64,000 nucleotides of DNA from Minwuia thermotolerans (lineage in GTDB: Bacteria > Pseudomonadota > Alphaproteobacteria > Minwuiales > Minwuiaceae), in contig NZ_PIGG01000037.1 in NCBI RefSeq assembly GCF_002924445.1, forward strand, positions 1-64,000, written 5' to 3'. Positions 39,343 through 47,469 of this stretch are shown in pieces. The translations under genes were made by a program, and so were the position numbers. A model generated the notes under the pieces. That model did not search any database and was not told the origin of the DNA. It saw only the letters and a list, made by a program, of their open reading frames with translations. The stretch's first letter is position 1. Each line of letters starts with the position of its first letter.

Positions 39343-39435
39343 CCGGCGGGATACACGGTGAAAGTCCCGAAGCCGTAGCAGGCGCCTTCGGCGTCGAGCG
39401 CAATGTGGGTTCAGATCGGGCGCCCACCCCGCCGG
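39343..39435 (+). ncRNA. Candidate structured RNA with a four-way junction
   Basis: CCGGCGGG (39343-39350) pairs perfectly with CCCGCCGG (39428-39435). Inside lie three hairpins in order: ACGG/CCGT, GGCGCC/GGCGTC, and GTGGG/CCCAC, the last with a loop starting TTCAGAT. The layout is tRNA-like, but arm sizes do not fit any tRNA. It starts at the predicted transcription start and ends four bases before the MuF stop. It could be an sRNA, a protective 3' structure for the MuF message, or part of the cargo system. Confidence 0.45.
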
Positions 39436-39438
39436 TCT

Positions 39439-40635
39439 TCAATCTCCGCGGTCGATCTTCCGGCGACGCCGCTGCTGGCGCAGGGCGTTCTCGCGGCGCA
39501 CTTTCGTGAACGAGGTCAGGAACGCCGCCTGCCCGTCCGCTGTCGCCTTCAGGGCGATGCGGTAGAAGCGGCCCTCGTGCTCCGAGAAGATCAGCAGGCT
39601 CCGCTCCCGGTCGCTGTAGACCGATCCGCCGCCGATGAGGTCTGGAAGACGTCGATAATCGACGAGGGTCAGCTCCGGGTGGCCGGGATTGCCGGGCAGC
39701 TCGCCGCGCTGTTTCCGCATGGTGTCGGCCGAGAGATCCACGCGCTGCACGTCCGTCCCGATCGCGGCCGCGAGCGCCTCGTCCAGCCAGGCGACCGGCG
39801 CGGCGCCCCCGGCGGTGCCGCGGACGATATCCTCGAAGTGCGGGCTCTCCACCGCGGCCCTGGCGGCGGCGTGGCCCCAGTCGGCATCCGTGTAGCGGGC
39901 CGGATCGGGAAACCGCCCCTCGGCCGCCATACCGGGATTGTGGCCCCAGCCCGGATCGATGCCGGCCGGGGCCTCGATCACCTCGCCGGTCCGGCGGTTG
40001 ACGTGCGCCCGGCCGGGCCCGCTCTCGGGCGGCGGCTCGGTCACCTGCCAGCCGCGCCGGCGCATCTGGCCCTCGGAGACCTGCTGGACCTGGCAGCGGC
40101 AGCGCCAGCCGTTGGGCGGGTAATGCGTCTGCCAGAACACGTGGTCGACCGGCAGCAGCGTGCCATGCCAGGCGCGGTGCTGCGGCCGCGTGCGCCCGTC
40201 CAGGACGGCGACGTAGCGGAGATACGGCAGATCCTGTTTCGTCGCCTGGATACGGGTCCAGTGGCCGGCGGCGTGGGCGGCGCGGAGATTGGCGTCGTAG
40301 ATGATGCGGAGCCGCCGGTCGGAGCCGAGCTGCGCCTCGATCGTCTCGCCGGTGAGCTCGTCGAACATGGGCTTGCGGCCCCACCAGCCCAGCTCCTTCA
40401 GCCGGGGCGTGAGCGTCTTGCGGAAATCCTGGAACGTCGTCCCGCCGGCCAGGGCGCGATCGAGCTCGCCCCGGATCGCCTCCATGACGTCGAGGCGCAT
40501 CGCCTTGGCCACCGTGAAGGCCTGGCCGTGCTGCTCGGCCGAGACGTCGCGCCAGCTGAAGCCGGTGAGGTAGCCTTTGGAGCGGAAGAAGGCGACGGCC
40601 TCGGCCGGCGGCAGCGGTTCGAGCTCGATCGCCAC
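39439..40635 (-). CDS. MuF-type minor head protein with C-terminal nuclease-like domain
   Basis: The 398 residues (GTG start) carry the MuF core: RLRIIYDANLRAAHAAGHW (108-126), YVAVLDGRTRPQHRAWHG (141-158), VDHVFWQTHYPPNGWRCRCQ (163-182). From about 275 to the end a separate domain reads ELTLVDYRRLPDLIGGGSVY and FYRIALKATADGQAAFLTSF, ending TKVRR. This is like the PBECR-type (barnase/EndoU/ColE5/RelE-like) domains known at the C-termini of MuF proteins. Such tails are thought to be toxins injected with phage DNA. The assignment of the tail domain rests on pattern only. Confidence 0.88.
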   Translation of the reverse strand: MAIELEPLPPAEAVAFFRSKGYLTGFSWRDVSAEQHGQAFTVAKAMRLDVMEAIRGELDRALAGGTTFQDFRKTLTPRLKELGWWGRKPMFDELTGETIEAQLGSDRRLRIIYDANLRAAHAAGHWTRIQATKQDLPYLRYVAVLDGRTRPQHRAWHGTLLPVDHVFWQTHYPPNGWRCRCQVQQVSEGQMRRRGWQVTEPPPESGPGRAHVNRRTGEVIEAPAGIDPGWGHNPGMAAEGRFPDPARYTDADWGHAAARAAVESPHFEDIVRGTAGGAAPVAWLDEALAAAIGTDVQRVDLSADTMRKQRGELPGNPGHPELTLVDYRRLPDLIGGGSVYSDRERSLLIFSEHEGRFYRIALKATADGQAAFLTSFTKVRRENALRQQRRRRKIDRGD

Positions 40636-40638
40636 GGC

Positions 40639-42234
40639 TCAGGCGTCCTCGTCCAGGCCCACCCCGATGCGGCCGGCAAGCTTCGCCTGGAACAGGATGT
40701 CGCCCAGCCTTTCCACGGCGCCGTCCGGCGGCTCGCCGCCGACCAGCCGGCGCAGGCGCCGCTCGAAGTCGTCGAAGTCGTCGGCCTCGGCCAGCTCGCC
40801 CAGGGCGTCGGCGACAAGGTCGGAGAGCGGGTCGTAGCCCTCCGATTCCAGCGCCGCGATCGCGAGGTTGTCGAGCATGTCGGCTTCCGCGCCGGTCGCA
40901 GCTGCGGTCGTGAGGCGGTCGCGCCGGGCGGCGGTCTCGGCCGGGTCCGCCGCCGGATCGTCCGTCCCGCCCGGCGGCGGGACTGCCTGCGGCGCCGGCG
41001 CCACCAGCAGCTCTGCGCCTTCGTCCGGATCGGCGAAGCCCAGCATGTCGCGGATCTCCGACATCTGCACCTTCAGGCCCATCGGCACGAAGGTCTTGAG
41101 CCCGTCGATCCGCTTGTCCAGCGGAATGTCGTCGGGCGCCACCAGGCGCATCCTGGGATAGGCGCGCCGCGGCCCGAGGTTGAGATCGACCAGCGGCTTG
41201 ACCAGGTCGCGCGCCAGCGTGGCGCAGAGCTGGCGGGCGTCGGCGTCGCGAATGTCCTCGCGCACGTCGTCGTGGACCCGGCCCACGGCGTGACCGCCGG
41301 CGATGGCGTCGGTGGTCGCGGTCTGGCCCAGCACCAGCTTGGAGGCCTGCTGGTCGAGATAGGCGCAGAGCCGCTCGAACAGGTCGATATTGCCGGCGAG
41401 CTTGGCCTCGATCAGCTCGATCTCCATCGAGCGCGGCACGATGCCGGCCATGTCGGTGCCGATGGCGCTGACCGCGTTGAGCAGAACCTTCCGGTCTTCC
41501 GCGCTCGCGCCGGCATCGTAGCGGCCGATGCGGATCGGGTGGCCGAAGGTCTCGGCGAAGACGATCCAGTCCTTCAGCCCGAAGTTCTGGAACAGGTAGA
41601 GCCAGGCCGCCGCCCGGGCCAGGCCGGCGCGGATCGGGATGCCGGACTTGGCGCGGGCGTGATGGGTGATGAACTTGAACGGCGCCAGCGGCAGATCGCC
41701 GGCGATGTCGCGCAGCAGCAGCGTCGTGCCGTCCTCGATCGAGGGCCGGAACCAGCGCGGGTCGCGCCACTCCAGGCGCTCCGGCCACCAGGCCCGGGCC
41801 TCCTGCCGCCAGATGATCTCGGCCACGGCATAGCCCTTGGCGATGCCGTCCAGCAGGTCGATCAGCTCGTCCTCGATGCCGTCGCGCACCACGGCCTCGC
41901 GCACCAGGTCGGCCGCCTTCACGTCGTCGGCCGCGTCGGAGGCGGCCTCGACCTGCAGCTCCAGTCCGGCGACGGCGCGCTTGCGGACGCCGACGACGGC
42001 GGCGTAGTGGGGATACTTCTCCTCCATCGCCTCGGCCAGTTCCAGATAGGCCGTGGGCTCGCCCTGCTCGGCGTCGAGCAGCAGCCGCGCCAGCCGGGCG
42101 GGCGTGAGCCCCGCCTCCGGGTGGTCGGAGATCACCTGGCGGACGGAACGGAGCGACGGCGCCGCCAGCTCCTCGGTCAGCTTGCCCCGCTCGATCGGGC
42201 GGCCGTACTGGTCCAGGATCCTCGTCTCGGGCAT
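40639..42234 (-). CDS. Portal protein (DUF935, Mu gp29-like)
   Basis: Dodecameric portal of about 531 residues. It contains PETRILDQYGRPIERGKLTE at the N-terminus, PHYAAVVGVRKRAVAGLELQ, AYLDQQASKLVLGQTATTDA and the acidic C-terminus of the DUF935 family. The ATG overlaps the terminase stop; a GTG one codon earlier is also possible. MuF follows after three bases. Confidence 0.93.
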   Translation of the reverse strand: MPETRILDQYGRPIERGKLTEELAAPSLRSVRQVISDHPEAGLTPARLARLLLDAEQGEPTAYLELAEAMEEKYPHYAAVVGVRKRAVAGLELQVEAASDAADDVKAADLVREAVVRDGIEDELIDLLDGIAKGYAVAEIIWRQEARAWWPERLEWRDPRWFRPSIEDGTTLLLRDIAGDLPLAPFKFITHHARAKSGIPIRAGLARAAAWLYLFQNFGLKDWIVFAETFGHPIRIGRYDAGASAEDRKVLLNAVSAIGTDMAGIVPRSMEIELIEAKLAGNIDLFERLCAYLDQQASKLVLGQTATTDAIAGGHAVGRVHDDVREDIRDADARQLCATLARDLVKPLVDLNLGPRRAYPRMRLVAPDDIPLDKRIDGLKTFVPMGLKVQMSEIRDMLGFADPDEGAELLVAPAPQAVPPPGGTDDPAADPAETAARRDRLTTAAATGAEADMLDNLAIAALESEGYDPLSDLVADALGELAEADDFDDFERRLRRLVGGEPPDGAVERLGDILFQAKLAGRIGVGLDEDA

Positions 42235-43721
42235 CACCAGGCTCCCTTCGATCGCGCGAAACCGGCCAGCGAGGGCGGCCCGTCATCATCCTCGGCGCGG
42301 CGGCCCAGCACGCCGGCGCGGCCGCTGGCGGTGCCGGTGACGGCTTCGTAGCCGTATTCGAACGCGCCCTCGGCGGCGGCCGCCGCAGCCAAGGCATAGG
42401 CCCAGAAGATGTCGGCGTGGACCGTGTCGTCGTTGACCAGGCGCGGCGCGCCGGTCGGGCCGGCGACGCGCTTGATGGCGCGCAGGTCGGCGCGGATCTC
42501 CGGGCTGTCGGGGATGCGGATGGTGCCGTTCTCGAAGCGCGCCTTCAGGATCGTGGCCAGGTCGAGCCGGCGCGGGCCCGAAAGGATCACGCCCTCGCAG
42601 CGCTCCTGGCCGTGGCGCGCCTGGATTTCCTCGACCACCGCCTCGCCCATGCCGGTCTGGTCCATGGCCAGGCGGACGACGCGGTAGTCGCGCATCATCC
42701 GGCCGATCTCGTCGTACTGCTCGGCGAAGCGGCGGTTGTGCATGTAGGTCTCTTCGCGCAGCCAGAGCACGTCACCGACCATCTCGAAGGGGGCGACGAC
42801 GGACAGGTCGCGGCGGCGCGCCACGTCCCAGCCGGAGAAGACGAGGCCCTTTTGGTAGAGCTCGGGGCGGCCGGCTTCCGGGTGCTGCGCGGCGACGATG
42901 TCGTCCAGGCCGATCCAGGAGCCCGCGCCGGTCGAGGGCACGCAGTCCAGCTCCTCGGCGGCGTCGGCGCCGTAGAAGGCGCGGATCTCGGCGCACCAGG
43001 ACGCGCGGCCTTCCGGCGTGGCCTCTCGTCCTGTGACCAGGCAGATGCGCTCGTAGAGCCCTTCGGCGATCGCATCGTCGAAGGTGATGGTCATGGTCGC
43101 GCCCTTGCGCCGGCCGGCGCGGATCTCGTCGATCAGCTGGTTGAACGGATTGTCGACGCCATTGTGCGTGGAGACCACGATCACCGAGCCGCCCCACATC
43201 AGCAGCGCCATGGCCGCCTTCAGAACTTCGGCGAGATCCGAGTAGAACGCCGCCTCGTCCAGGATCACCAGGCCCTGCTTGCCGCGCAGCGCACGGGCGA
43301 CGGAGGGCAGCGCCACCACCTCGAAGCCGGAGGCGAACTTCACCCGGAACGCCTTGATGTCCTTTTCGTCGTCGGCCAGGACGATCTCGTCCATCTCGCC
43401 GACGGCCATGCCGAAGGCGCGCGCCCACATGCCGACCACGTCGATGAACTCGCGCGCCATCTCCAGGTCGTAGCCCATGTACCAGACGTCCATGCCGCCC
43501 TCGCCGCGGGCGGCGGCGGCCGTCAGCGCCGCGTGGGAGGCCATGCCCCAGGTCAGGCCGATGCGGCGTGACTTGTCGATCACCAGCAGGGCCGAGACCG
43601 ATGTCATGGTGACGGCCCGCGCCTGGTACGGCAGCAGGATGTCGCCGCGGGGCATGGCCTTCATCGCGGCCGGCAGCTCGGCCGTCTTCGGCATCAGCTG
43701 CTCGATCGGGCCCTGGTTCAT
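42234..43721 (-). CDS. Terminase large subunit (Mu gp28-like)
   Basis: Packaging motor and nuclease of 495 residues. The Walker A-like loop is DKSRRIGLTW (a variant typical of Mu-like terminases) and Walker B is GLVILDEAAF with the catalytic Glu. The nuclease acidic residues lie in FSGWDVARRRDLSV and AMDQTGMGE, with a third in NDDTVHADIFWA. The start is coupled to the DUF3486 gene stop. Confidence 0.95.
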   Translation of the reverse strand: MNQGPIEQLMPKTAELPAAMKAMPRGDILLPYQARAVTMTSVSALLVIDKSRRIGLTWGMASHAALTAAAARGEGGMDVWYMGYDLEMAREFIDVVGMWARAFGMAVGEMDEIVLADDEKDIKAFRVKFASGFEVVALPSVARALRGKQGLVILDEAAFYSDLAEVLKAAMALLMWGGSVIVVSTHNGVDNPFNQLIDEIRAGRRKGATMTITFDDAIAEGLYERICLVTGREATPEGRASWCAEIRAFYGADAAEELDCVPSTGAGSWIGLDDIVAAQHPEAGRPELYQKGLVFSGWDVARRRDLSVVAPFEMVGDVLWLREETYMHNRRFAEQYDEIGRMMRDYRVVRLAMDQTGMGEAVVEEIQARHGQERCEGVILSGPRRLDLATILKARFENGTIRIPDSPEIRADLRAIKRVAGPTGAPRLVNDDTVHADIFWAYALAAAAAAEGAFEYGYEAVTGTASGRAGVLGRRAEDDDGPPSLAGFARSKGAW

Positions 43722-44275
43722 GCGGCGATGCCCAGGATGGCGTGGCGGATGCCCTTGACCGTGTCGGCCGAGAGGCCCGCATTGCGGGCGGCGGCCTCGG
43801 CCTTGTCGGCGCTCGCCTCGCGCTCCTTGCGGCGGGCTTCCTCGACCTTGGTCTCGAAGTCCTGGTCCAGGCGCGCGGCGCGCGCCAGCTCGGCCAGCCC
43901 CTTGCCGATATTGGCGATCGACTTCGGATCCAGGACGCCGCCTTCCTGGTCCACCTGGGCCAGCAGGTCGAAGACGAAGGTCCTGGCCATCTCCACCAGG
44001 AGGCGGCCTTGCTTGCCCTGCATGGCCGCGTCCGGCAGCTCCTTCGCCAGCGCCTCGGTCATCTCCCGCGCCTGGCGCAGCCGCGACGCGGTGCGCTCGT
44101 GATTGACCATGAAGCGGTGCGCCGAGGAGCGCGAGACGCTGATCTCGTGCGGCGCCAGCAGCTCGGCCAGGAAGGTGGTAAAGTCGTCGACCGAGCGGTT
44201 CTCGTCCGCCAGCCAGCGCTTGATGGTCTGACGGACGTCGGACGGCAGGCGATCGATCTGGTGGCGCGGGGGCAT
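43718..44275 (-). CDS. DUF3486 protein, probable small terminase (Mu gp27-like)
   Basis: The 185 residues begin MPPRHQIDRLPSDVRQTIKR with SVDDFTTFLAEL, an N-terminal HTH-like part, followed by helices (LAELARAARLDQDFETKVEE). In Mu-like phages this gene precedes the large terminase and probably recognises phage DNA. The start was chosen after the upstream stop; a longer frame lies in the preceding gene. Confidence 0.88.
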   Translation of the reverse strand: MPPRHQIDRLPSDVRQTIKRWLADENRSVDDFTTFLAELLAPHEISVSRSSAHRFMVNHERTASRLRQAREMTEALAKELPDAAMQGKQGRLLVEMARTFVFDLLAQVDQEGGVLDPKSIANIGKGLAELARAARLDQDFETKVEEARRKEREASADKAEAAARNAGLSADTVKGIRHAILGIAA

Positions 44276-44276
44276 C

Positions 44277-44582
44277 TCAGCCGAGCTCGCTGGGCCGGGG
44301 ACGCTCCACGCCGTCGACATGCTCCTCGCCGCGCGCCACCGTCAGGCCCCGGTCGGTCAGCTTCGCCAGGACGTAGGGGCCGACGATCTCGGTCGTGACC
44401 AGATCCCGGTCCTCCATCCACGACAGGTGCGCCTTGACGTCGGATTCCGTCAGCGACTGCGCCGTGGAGACTTCCAGCGCCCGGCGGATGATCGCGTGGT
44501 TCTGGCTGTAGCCGGCGTCGGCCGCCAGCAGGCGCAGGATCTCGCGCCGGACCATGGCGCGGATGGATGCGGCAAGGCTCAT
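44277..44582 (-). CDS. Mu gp26-like (VpaChn25_0724 family) protein
   Basis: The 101 residues form a winged-helix-like protein: MVRREILRLLAADAGYSQNH, then HLSWMEDRDLVTTEIVGPYV, which matches the small DNA-binding-like protein found between gp25 and gp27 in Mu-like phages. Its role is unknown, possibly packaging. Confidence 0.8.
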   Translation of the reverse strand: MSLAASIRAMVRREILRLLAADAGYSQNHAIIRRALEVSTAQSLTESDVKAHLSWMEDRDLVTTEIVGPYVLAKLTDRGLTVARGEEHVDGVERPRPSELG

Positions 44583-45028
44583 CGTTTCTCACCCCTCTGC
44601 AGTGCGCCGGCCTCGGGAATGTGATGGCGGACCAGGATCTCCATCAGGCGCTTCAGCCCGCCGATGTCGGCATGCGCGCCCTGCACTTCGGAGGCCATGG
44701 CGGTCACCGCGTCCTTCACGTTCGAGACCCGGTCGTGCAGCCGCTGCAGGTCTTCGTGGCCGGGCGCGTACTGGTGGCGAAGTTCCAGCTCCTGCAGCCG
44801 CTTGTCATGTTCGTCGAGCGACTTCTTGATCTCCGAGGAGACCTCGGCGAGTTCTGTGCGGATGGACGACGAGACGCTCGCCAGCTGCTCGGTCATGTTC
44901 GCGGAGACGTTGGCCATCTCCTGCTTTGCCGACGTGCGGATCGACCAGGCGACCCAGCCGACCACCATGTTGATGATGACCGTGATCACCGGAACGATGA
45001 TCATCGGGATCCAGTTGATCTCCTCCAT
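44579..45028 (-). CDS. DUF2730 protein (Mu gp25-like)
   Basis: The 149 residues have one N-terminal membrane segment (about 7-29, MIIVPVITVIINMVVGWVAW) and a long coiled coil (about 35-110). This is the standard DUF2730 layout, between holin and gp26 genes. It is thought to be part of the lysis/head-start region, possibly spanin-like, but unproven. Confidence 0.82.
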   Translation of the reverse strand: MEEINWIPMIIVPVITVIINMVVGWVAWSIRTSAKQEMANVSANMTEQLASVSSSIRTELAEVSSEIKKSLDEHDKRLQELELRHQYAPGHEDLQRLHDRVSNVKDAVTAMASEVQGAHADIGGLKRLMEILVRHHIPEAGALQRGEKR

Positions 45029-45041
45029 TGCGCCGCCCCTC

Positions 45042-45650
45042 CTACGAACCGTCGCGGCCGGTCAGGCGGCCGAGGATGGAACCGATCACACCCGGCCCGC
45101 GGTTCACGCCGGCCGCCGTCTTCTTGTCCTCAGAACGCTTCCAGACGCTGACGCCCAGGACCGAGAGCGCGAACATCCAGATCGGCGCGATCGACGCGAT
45201 GGCGTCGCCCAGGGCGATGAAGATGGCCGGCGCCTCGCGCGGCTCATTGATCGCGACCCAGCCGATCACGAACATCAGGCCCAGCATGGACAGCGCCCAG
45301 GTGAAGGCGACCGCGTAGCCCAGCGTCGGCCGCCAGCGCCGGACATACGGATCGTCGGAGGCGATCTCGGCGCGCATGGTCTCGTTGACCTGGCGGTGGC
45401 GGGCGACTTCCGAGTCGATCTCGGCCAGCTCGATCGCGGTCGCCTGGCGCTGCAGCTCGGCCACCAGCCTGGGGTCGGCCCGGAGACGCTCCAGCGCCTG
45501 CTCGGGCGTCTCGGCGCCGGTGACGCGCCGGGCCACGTCGACCACCCTGGTCGCGACGCGCTCGCCATTCTCGCCGTTGATCAGCCGCCCGATCGACGGC
45601 AGGAACTCGGCGACCAGTGGCAGTGCCGCGGCGATGATGGCGGGGACCAT
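45042..45650 (-). CDS. Holin (3TM family)
   Basis: The 202 residues have an N-terminal hydrophobic segment (MVPAIIAAALPLVAEFLPSI), a charged helical middle, and two C-terminal membrane helices (AVAFTWALSMLGLMFVIGWV and SIAPIWMFALSVLGVSVW). This matches the 3TM holin family of Mu-like and GTA-like elements. It follows the amidase gene through a 54-residue gene, all with overlapping starts and stops. Confidence 0.8.
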   Translation of the reverse strand: MVPAIIAAALPLVAEFLPSIGRLINGENGERVATRVVDVARRVTGAETPEQALERLRADPRLVAELQRQATAIELAEIDSEVARHRQVNETMRAEIASDDPYVRRWRPTLGYAVAFTWALSMLGLMFVIGWVAINEPREAPAIFIALGDAIASIAPIWMFALSVLGVSVWKRSEDKKTAAGVNRGPGVIGSILGRLTGRDGS

Positions 45651-45814
45651 CAGCCCCGCCTCGCCGAGAGATGGTCGAACGGGTAGCTGCGCAGGAAGCT
45701 CAGGGCCTCGACTGAGAGCGCCCGCGGCACCTCGGCCGGCGCGCCGTGATGGCGGCAGCGGTGGAAGGCGCGCTTCTTCACGCGCTGGCTGCGGGCCTTC
45801 CTCGGCGCGCTCAT
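45650..45814 (-). CDS. Small basic protein in the lysis cassette
   Basis: The 54 residues (MSAPRKARSQRVKKRAFHRC, ending SFLRSYPFDHLSARRG) overlap the amidase stop (ATGA) and the holin start (TGATG-type). The translational coupling on both sides argues that it is expressed. It has no membrane segment and no recognised family. Confidence 0.6.
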   Translation of the reverse strand: MSAPRKARSQRVKKRAFHRCRHHGAPAEVPRALSVEALSFLRSYPFDHLSARRG

Positions 45815-46296
45815 GCCCCGCCCCCCTGAAAGGTCGCGGCCTCGGGCATGCCGGCGAAGAACGCGCCGACGTCGAAGCACGGGCAGGCCTTGCCCGGATT
45901 GACGTCGCGGTGCCCGATCACGCGCCTGATCGTCGGGAAGCGCCGGCGCAGGTGCTCGACCAGCACGGTCAGCGCCAGCATCTGCGCCGCGGTGTAGTTG
46001 AAGTCGGGCCGGTCGGCGTCCTCGGCCCTGCCGCCGACCAGGCAGATGCCGATCGATTGCGCGTTGTGGCCATAGGCGTGGGCGCCGATTTCCTCGTCGA
46101 CGTCGCCGTCCCGGTCCAGATCGCGGCCTGGCTCCGTCTTGCCGCTGCGGCGGATGACGTAGTTGTAGCCGATGTCATCCCAGCCGCGCCCCTCCGGCGG
46201 CGGGTCGGTGTGCCACGGCCGCATTTCCGCGACCCCGATGTCCATGCCGGGCGGCGTGTGGGCGCCGTGGATGATGATGGTATCGATATGGCGCAA
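45811..46296 (-). CDS. Endolysin, N-acetylmuramoyl-L-alanine amidase (Amidase_2)
   Basis: Cleaves the amide between muramic acid and L-Ala in peptidoglycan at lysis. The 161 residues carry zinc ligands in DTIIIHGAHTPPG (His10) and VIGHRDVNPGKACPCFD (late His and Cys), as in the T7 lysozyme/AmiD fold. It has no signal peptide, so the holin is needed for access. A late-promoter palindrome lies 56 bases upstream. Confidence 0.92.
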   Translation of the reverse strand: MRHIDTIIIHGAHTPPGMDIGVAEMRPWHTDPPPEGRGWDDIGYNYVIRRSGKTEPGRDLDRDGDVDEEIGAHAYGHNAQSIGICLVGGRAEDADRPDFNYTAAQMLALTVLVEHLRRRFPTIRRVIGHRDVNPGKACPCFDVGAFFAGMPEAATFQGGGA

Positions 46297-46351
46297 CGGG
46301 CGCTCCCAGGACCGGGGTGATTTGCGGCCATGGTCGGGCTTCTGCCCCGTG

Positions 46352-46378
46352 CGAATAAGGGCGTAACGGTTACGCCCC
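46352..46378 (-). promoter_or_regulatory. Late-gene activator palindrome, copy 2 (before lysis genes)
   Basis: GGGCGTAAC-G-GTTACGCCC at 46359-46377, followed on the minus strand by TTATTC. It is the same as copy 1 (33971-33997) apart from one base. It lies between the mor-like gene and the endolysin, the place of the C-dependent lys promoter in Mu. Confidence 0.7.
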
Positions 46379-46385
46379 GGCAGGA

Positions 46386-46739
46386 TCAGTCGAAGAGGTC
46401 GATCTGGGCGGCGGGCTTCGGGTCGCGGTCCCAGTGCTGGGCGGTGCGGCGGCAGATCTTCACCGCGGCGCCGGCGCGCTCCTGGCTCCAGTTCTTGGCG
46501 CGGAGCCAGCGGTAGATCACCGCCTTGGCCAGCGGTATCTCGAGGCGCTCGTCGGCCAGAGCGTCCACGATCGCCCGGGCGGCGTCAACGCCGACGATGG
46601 CCGCGAGGTCGGAGCCCTCGGCCCGCTGGGGCACGCGCAGCCGTGTACCGCCCCGCGAGAGCGCAAGTTCCAGCGCCGCCTCGACGCCGGCGGCGTCGGC
46701 CACAAGATTGAGCGTGGCGGGGAGCTGGCCCTCAGCCAT
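46386..46739 (-). CDS. Mor/C-type transcription activator
   Basis: The 117 residues contain AAIVGVDAARAIVDALADER (dimerisation part) and a C-terminal helix-turn-helix NWSQERAGAAVKICRRTAQH with WDRD, as in Mor. In Mu, Mor activates the middle promoter and the related C activates late promoters. Only one such gene is seen here, so this protein may do both jobs. The probable targets are the two palindromes, one beginning 8 bases past its stop. It overlaps gemA. Confidence 0.88.
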   Translation of the reverse strand: MAEGQLPATLNLVADAAGVEAALELALSRGGTRLRVPQRAEGSDLAAIVGVDAARAIVDALADERLEIPLAKAVIYRWLRAKNWSQERAGAAVKICRRTAQHWDRDPKPAAQIDLFD

Positions 46740-47469
46740 GGCCGGCCCTGTCTTCGGGGATGCCCTCGGCGCGGCGGATGCGCCGGCCGAAGGCGGCGAT
46801 GACGCGGTCCAGCTCCTCGGCCGAGAGCTCGTCCAGGCGCGGCGGGTAGTGATCCTTCGGCCGCGCGGTGCGCCCGATCGCGGCGGCGACGTAGAAGGCG
46901 TCGCCGGTCTCGAAGCGGCCCAGCTCGTGCAGCTTGCGGCCCTGGGCGGCCAGCACCGCCAGGCGATCGCGCATCGCAGGCCTGAGCCCTTCGGGCGGGC
47001 GGCCGGCGAAGCCCCATTCGTTCCAGGCCACGCCGGCCTCCCTGCTGAGGAAGTCCTTCAGTCCCTCGACCACCTTCATGGCGTCCTCGCCGTGCTGCCA
47101 CTCGGCGCGCTCGACACGGGTGACGTTCCGGGCCCAGGCGCTGAGCGCCTCGTCGGAGCGGTCGCGGACCACGCCCAGGTGCCAGCCGGAGATCCACAGC
47201 GCGCGGATTTTTGAAAGCATGCCACTGGACGCGCGCGCGCCCGGGGTGGCGGAGGGCCGGCGGGCGCGCGCCTTCTTCGCCGGCCGGAAGCCCTGGCTCC
47301 TGAAGTGCTCGACCAGGTCGACCAGCTGATCGTCGGAGAGCTTCGTCCGGGACCGCGCGCCGTAGCGGGCTTCCAGCAGGTCGCGGAAGTCCGCCTCCTC
47401 TATCCCCAGCTGCTTCACCGCGATCGCGGACTTGGCCAGCAGCGCCTTCCGGTTAGCCGGGACGGTCAT
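46732..47469 (-). CDS. gemA: GemA-like regulator (DUF1018)
   Basis: The 245 residues begin MTVPANRKALLAKSAIAVKQ, with IEEADFRDLLEARYGARSRT and LSDDQLVDLVEHFRSQGF, the signature of the Mu GemA/gp16 family. Mu GemA modulates host DNA supercoiling and gene expression. A C-terminal section aligns with the Zn-less extended forms. The start overlaps the methylase gene stop. Confidence 0.9.
   Translation of the reverse strand: MTVPANRKALLAKSAIAVKQLGIEEADFRDLLEARYGARSRTKLSDDQLVDLVEHFRSQGFRPAKKARARRPSATPGARASSGMLSKIRALWISGWHLGVVRDRSDEALSAWARNVTRVERAEWQHGEDAMKVVEGLKDFLSREAGVAWNEWGFAGRPPEGLRPAMRDRLAVLAAQGRKLHELGRFETGDAFYVAAAIGRTARPKDHYPPRLDELSAEELDRVIAAFGRRIRRAEGIPEDRAGHG

Noticed and set aside
39341-39375. 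Remnant of a group II intron (GTGAAAGTCCC-like piece)
   Set aside because: Only a short stretch is similar. No reverse transcriptase, domain V or second boundary is seen.
39343-39435. A tRNA gene
   Set aside because: The cloverleaf-like pairing and TTCAGAT loop are suggestive, but the third arm's loop is 13 bases, the middle hairpin has no 7-base anticodon loop, and no CCA-type end fits.
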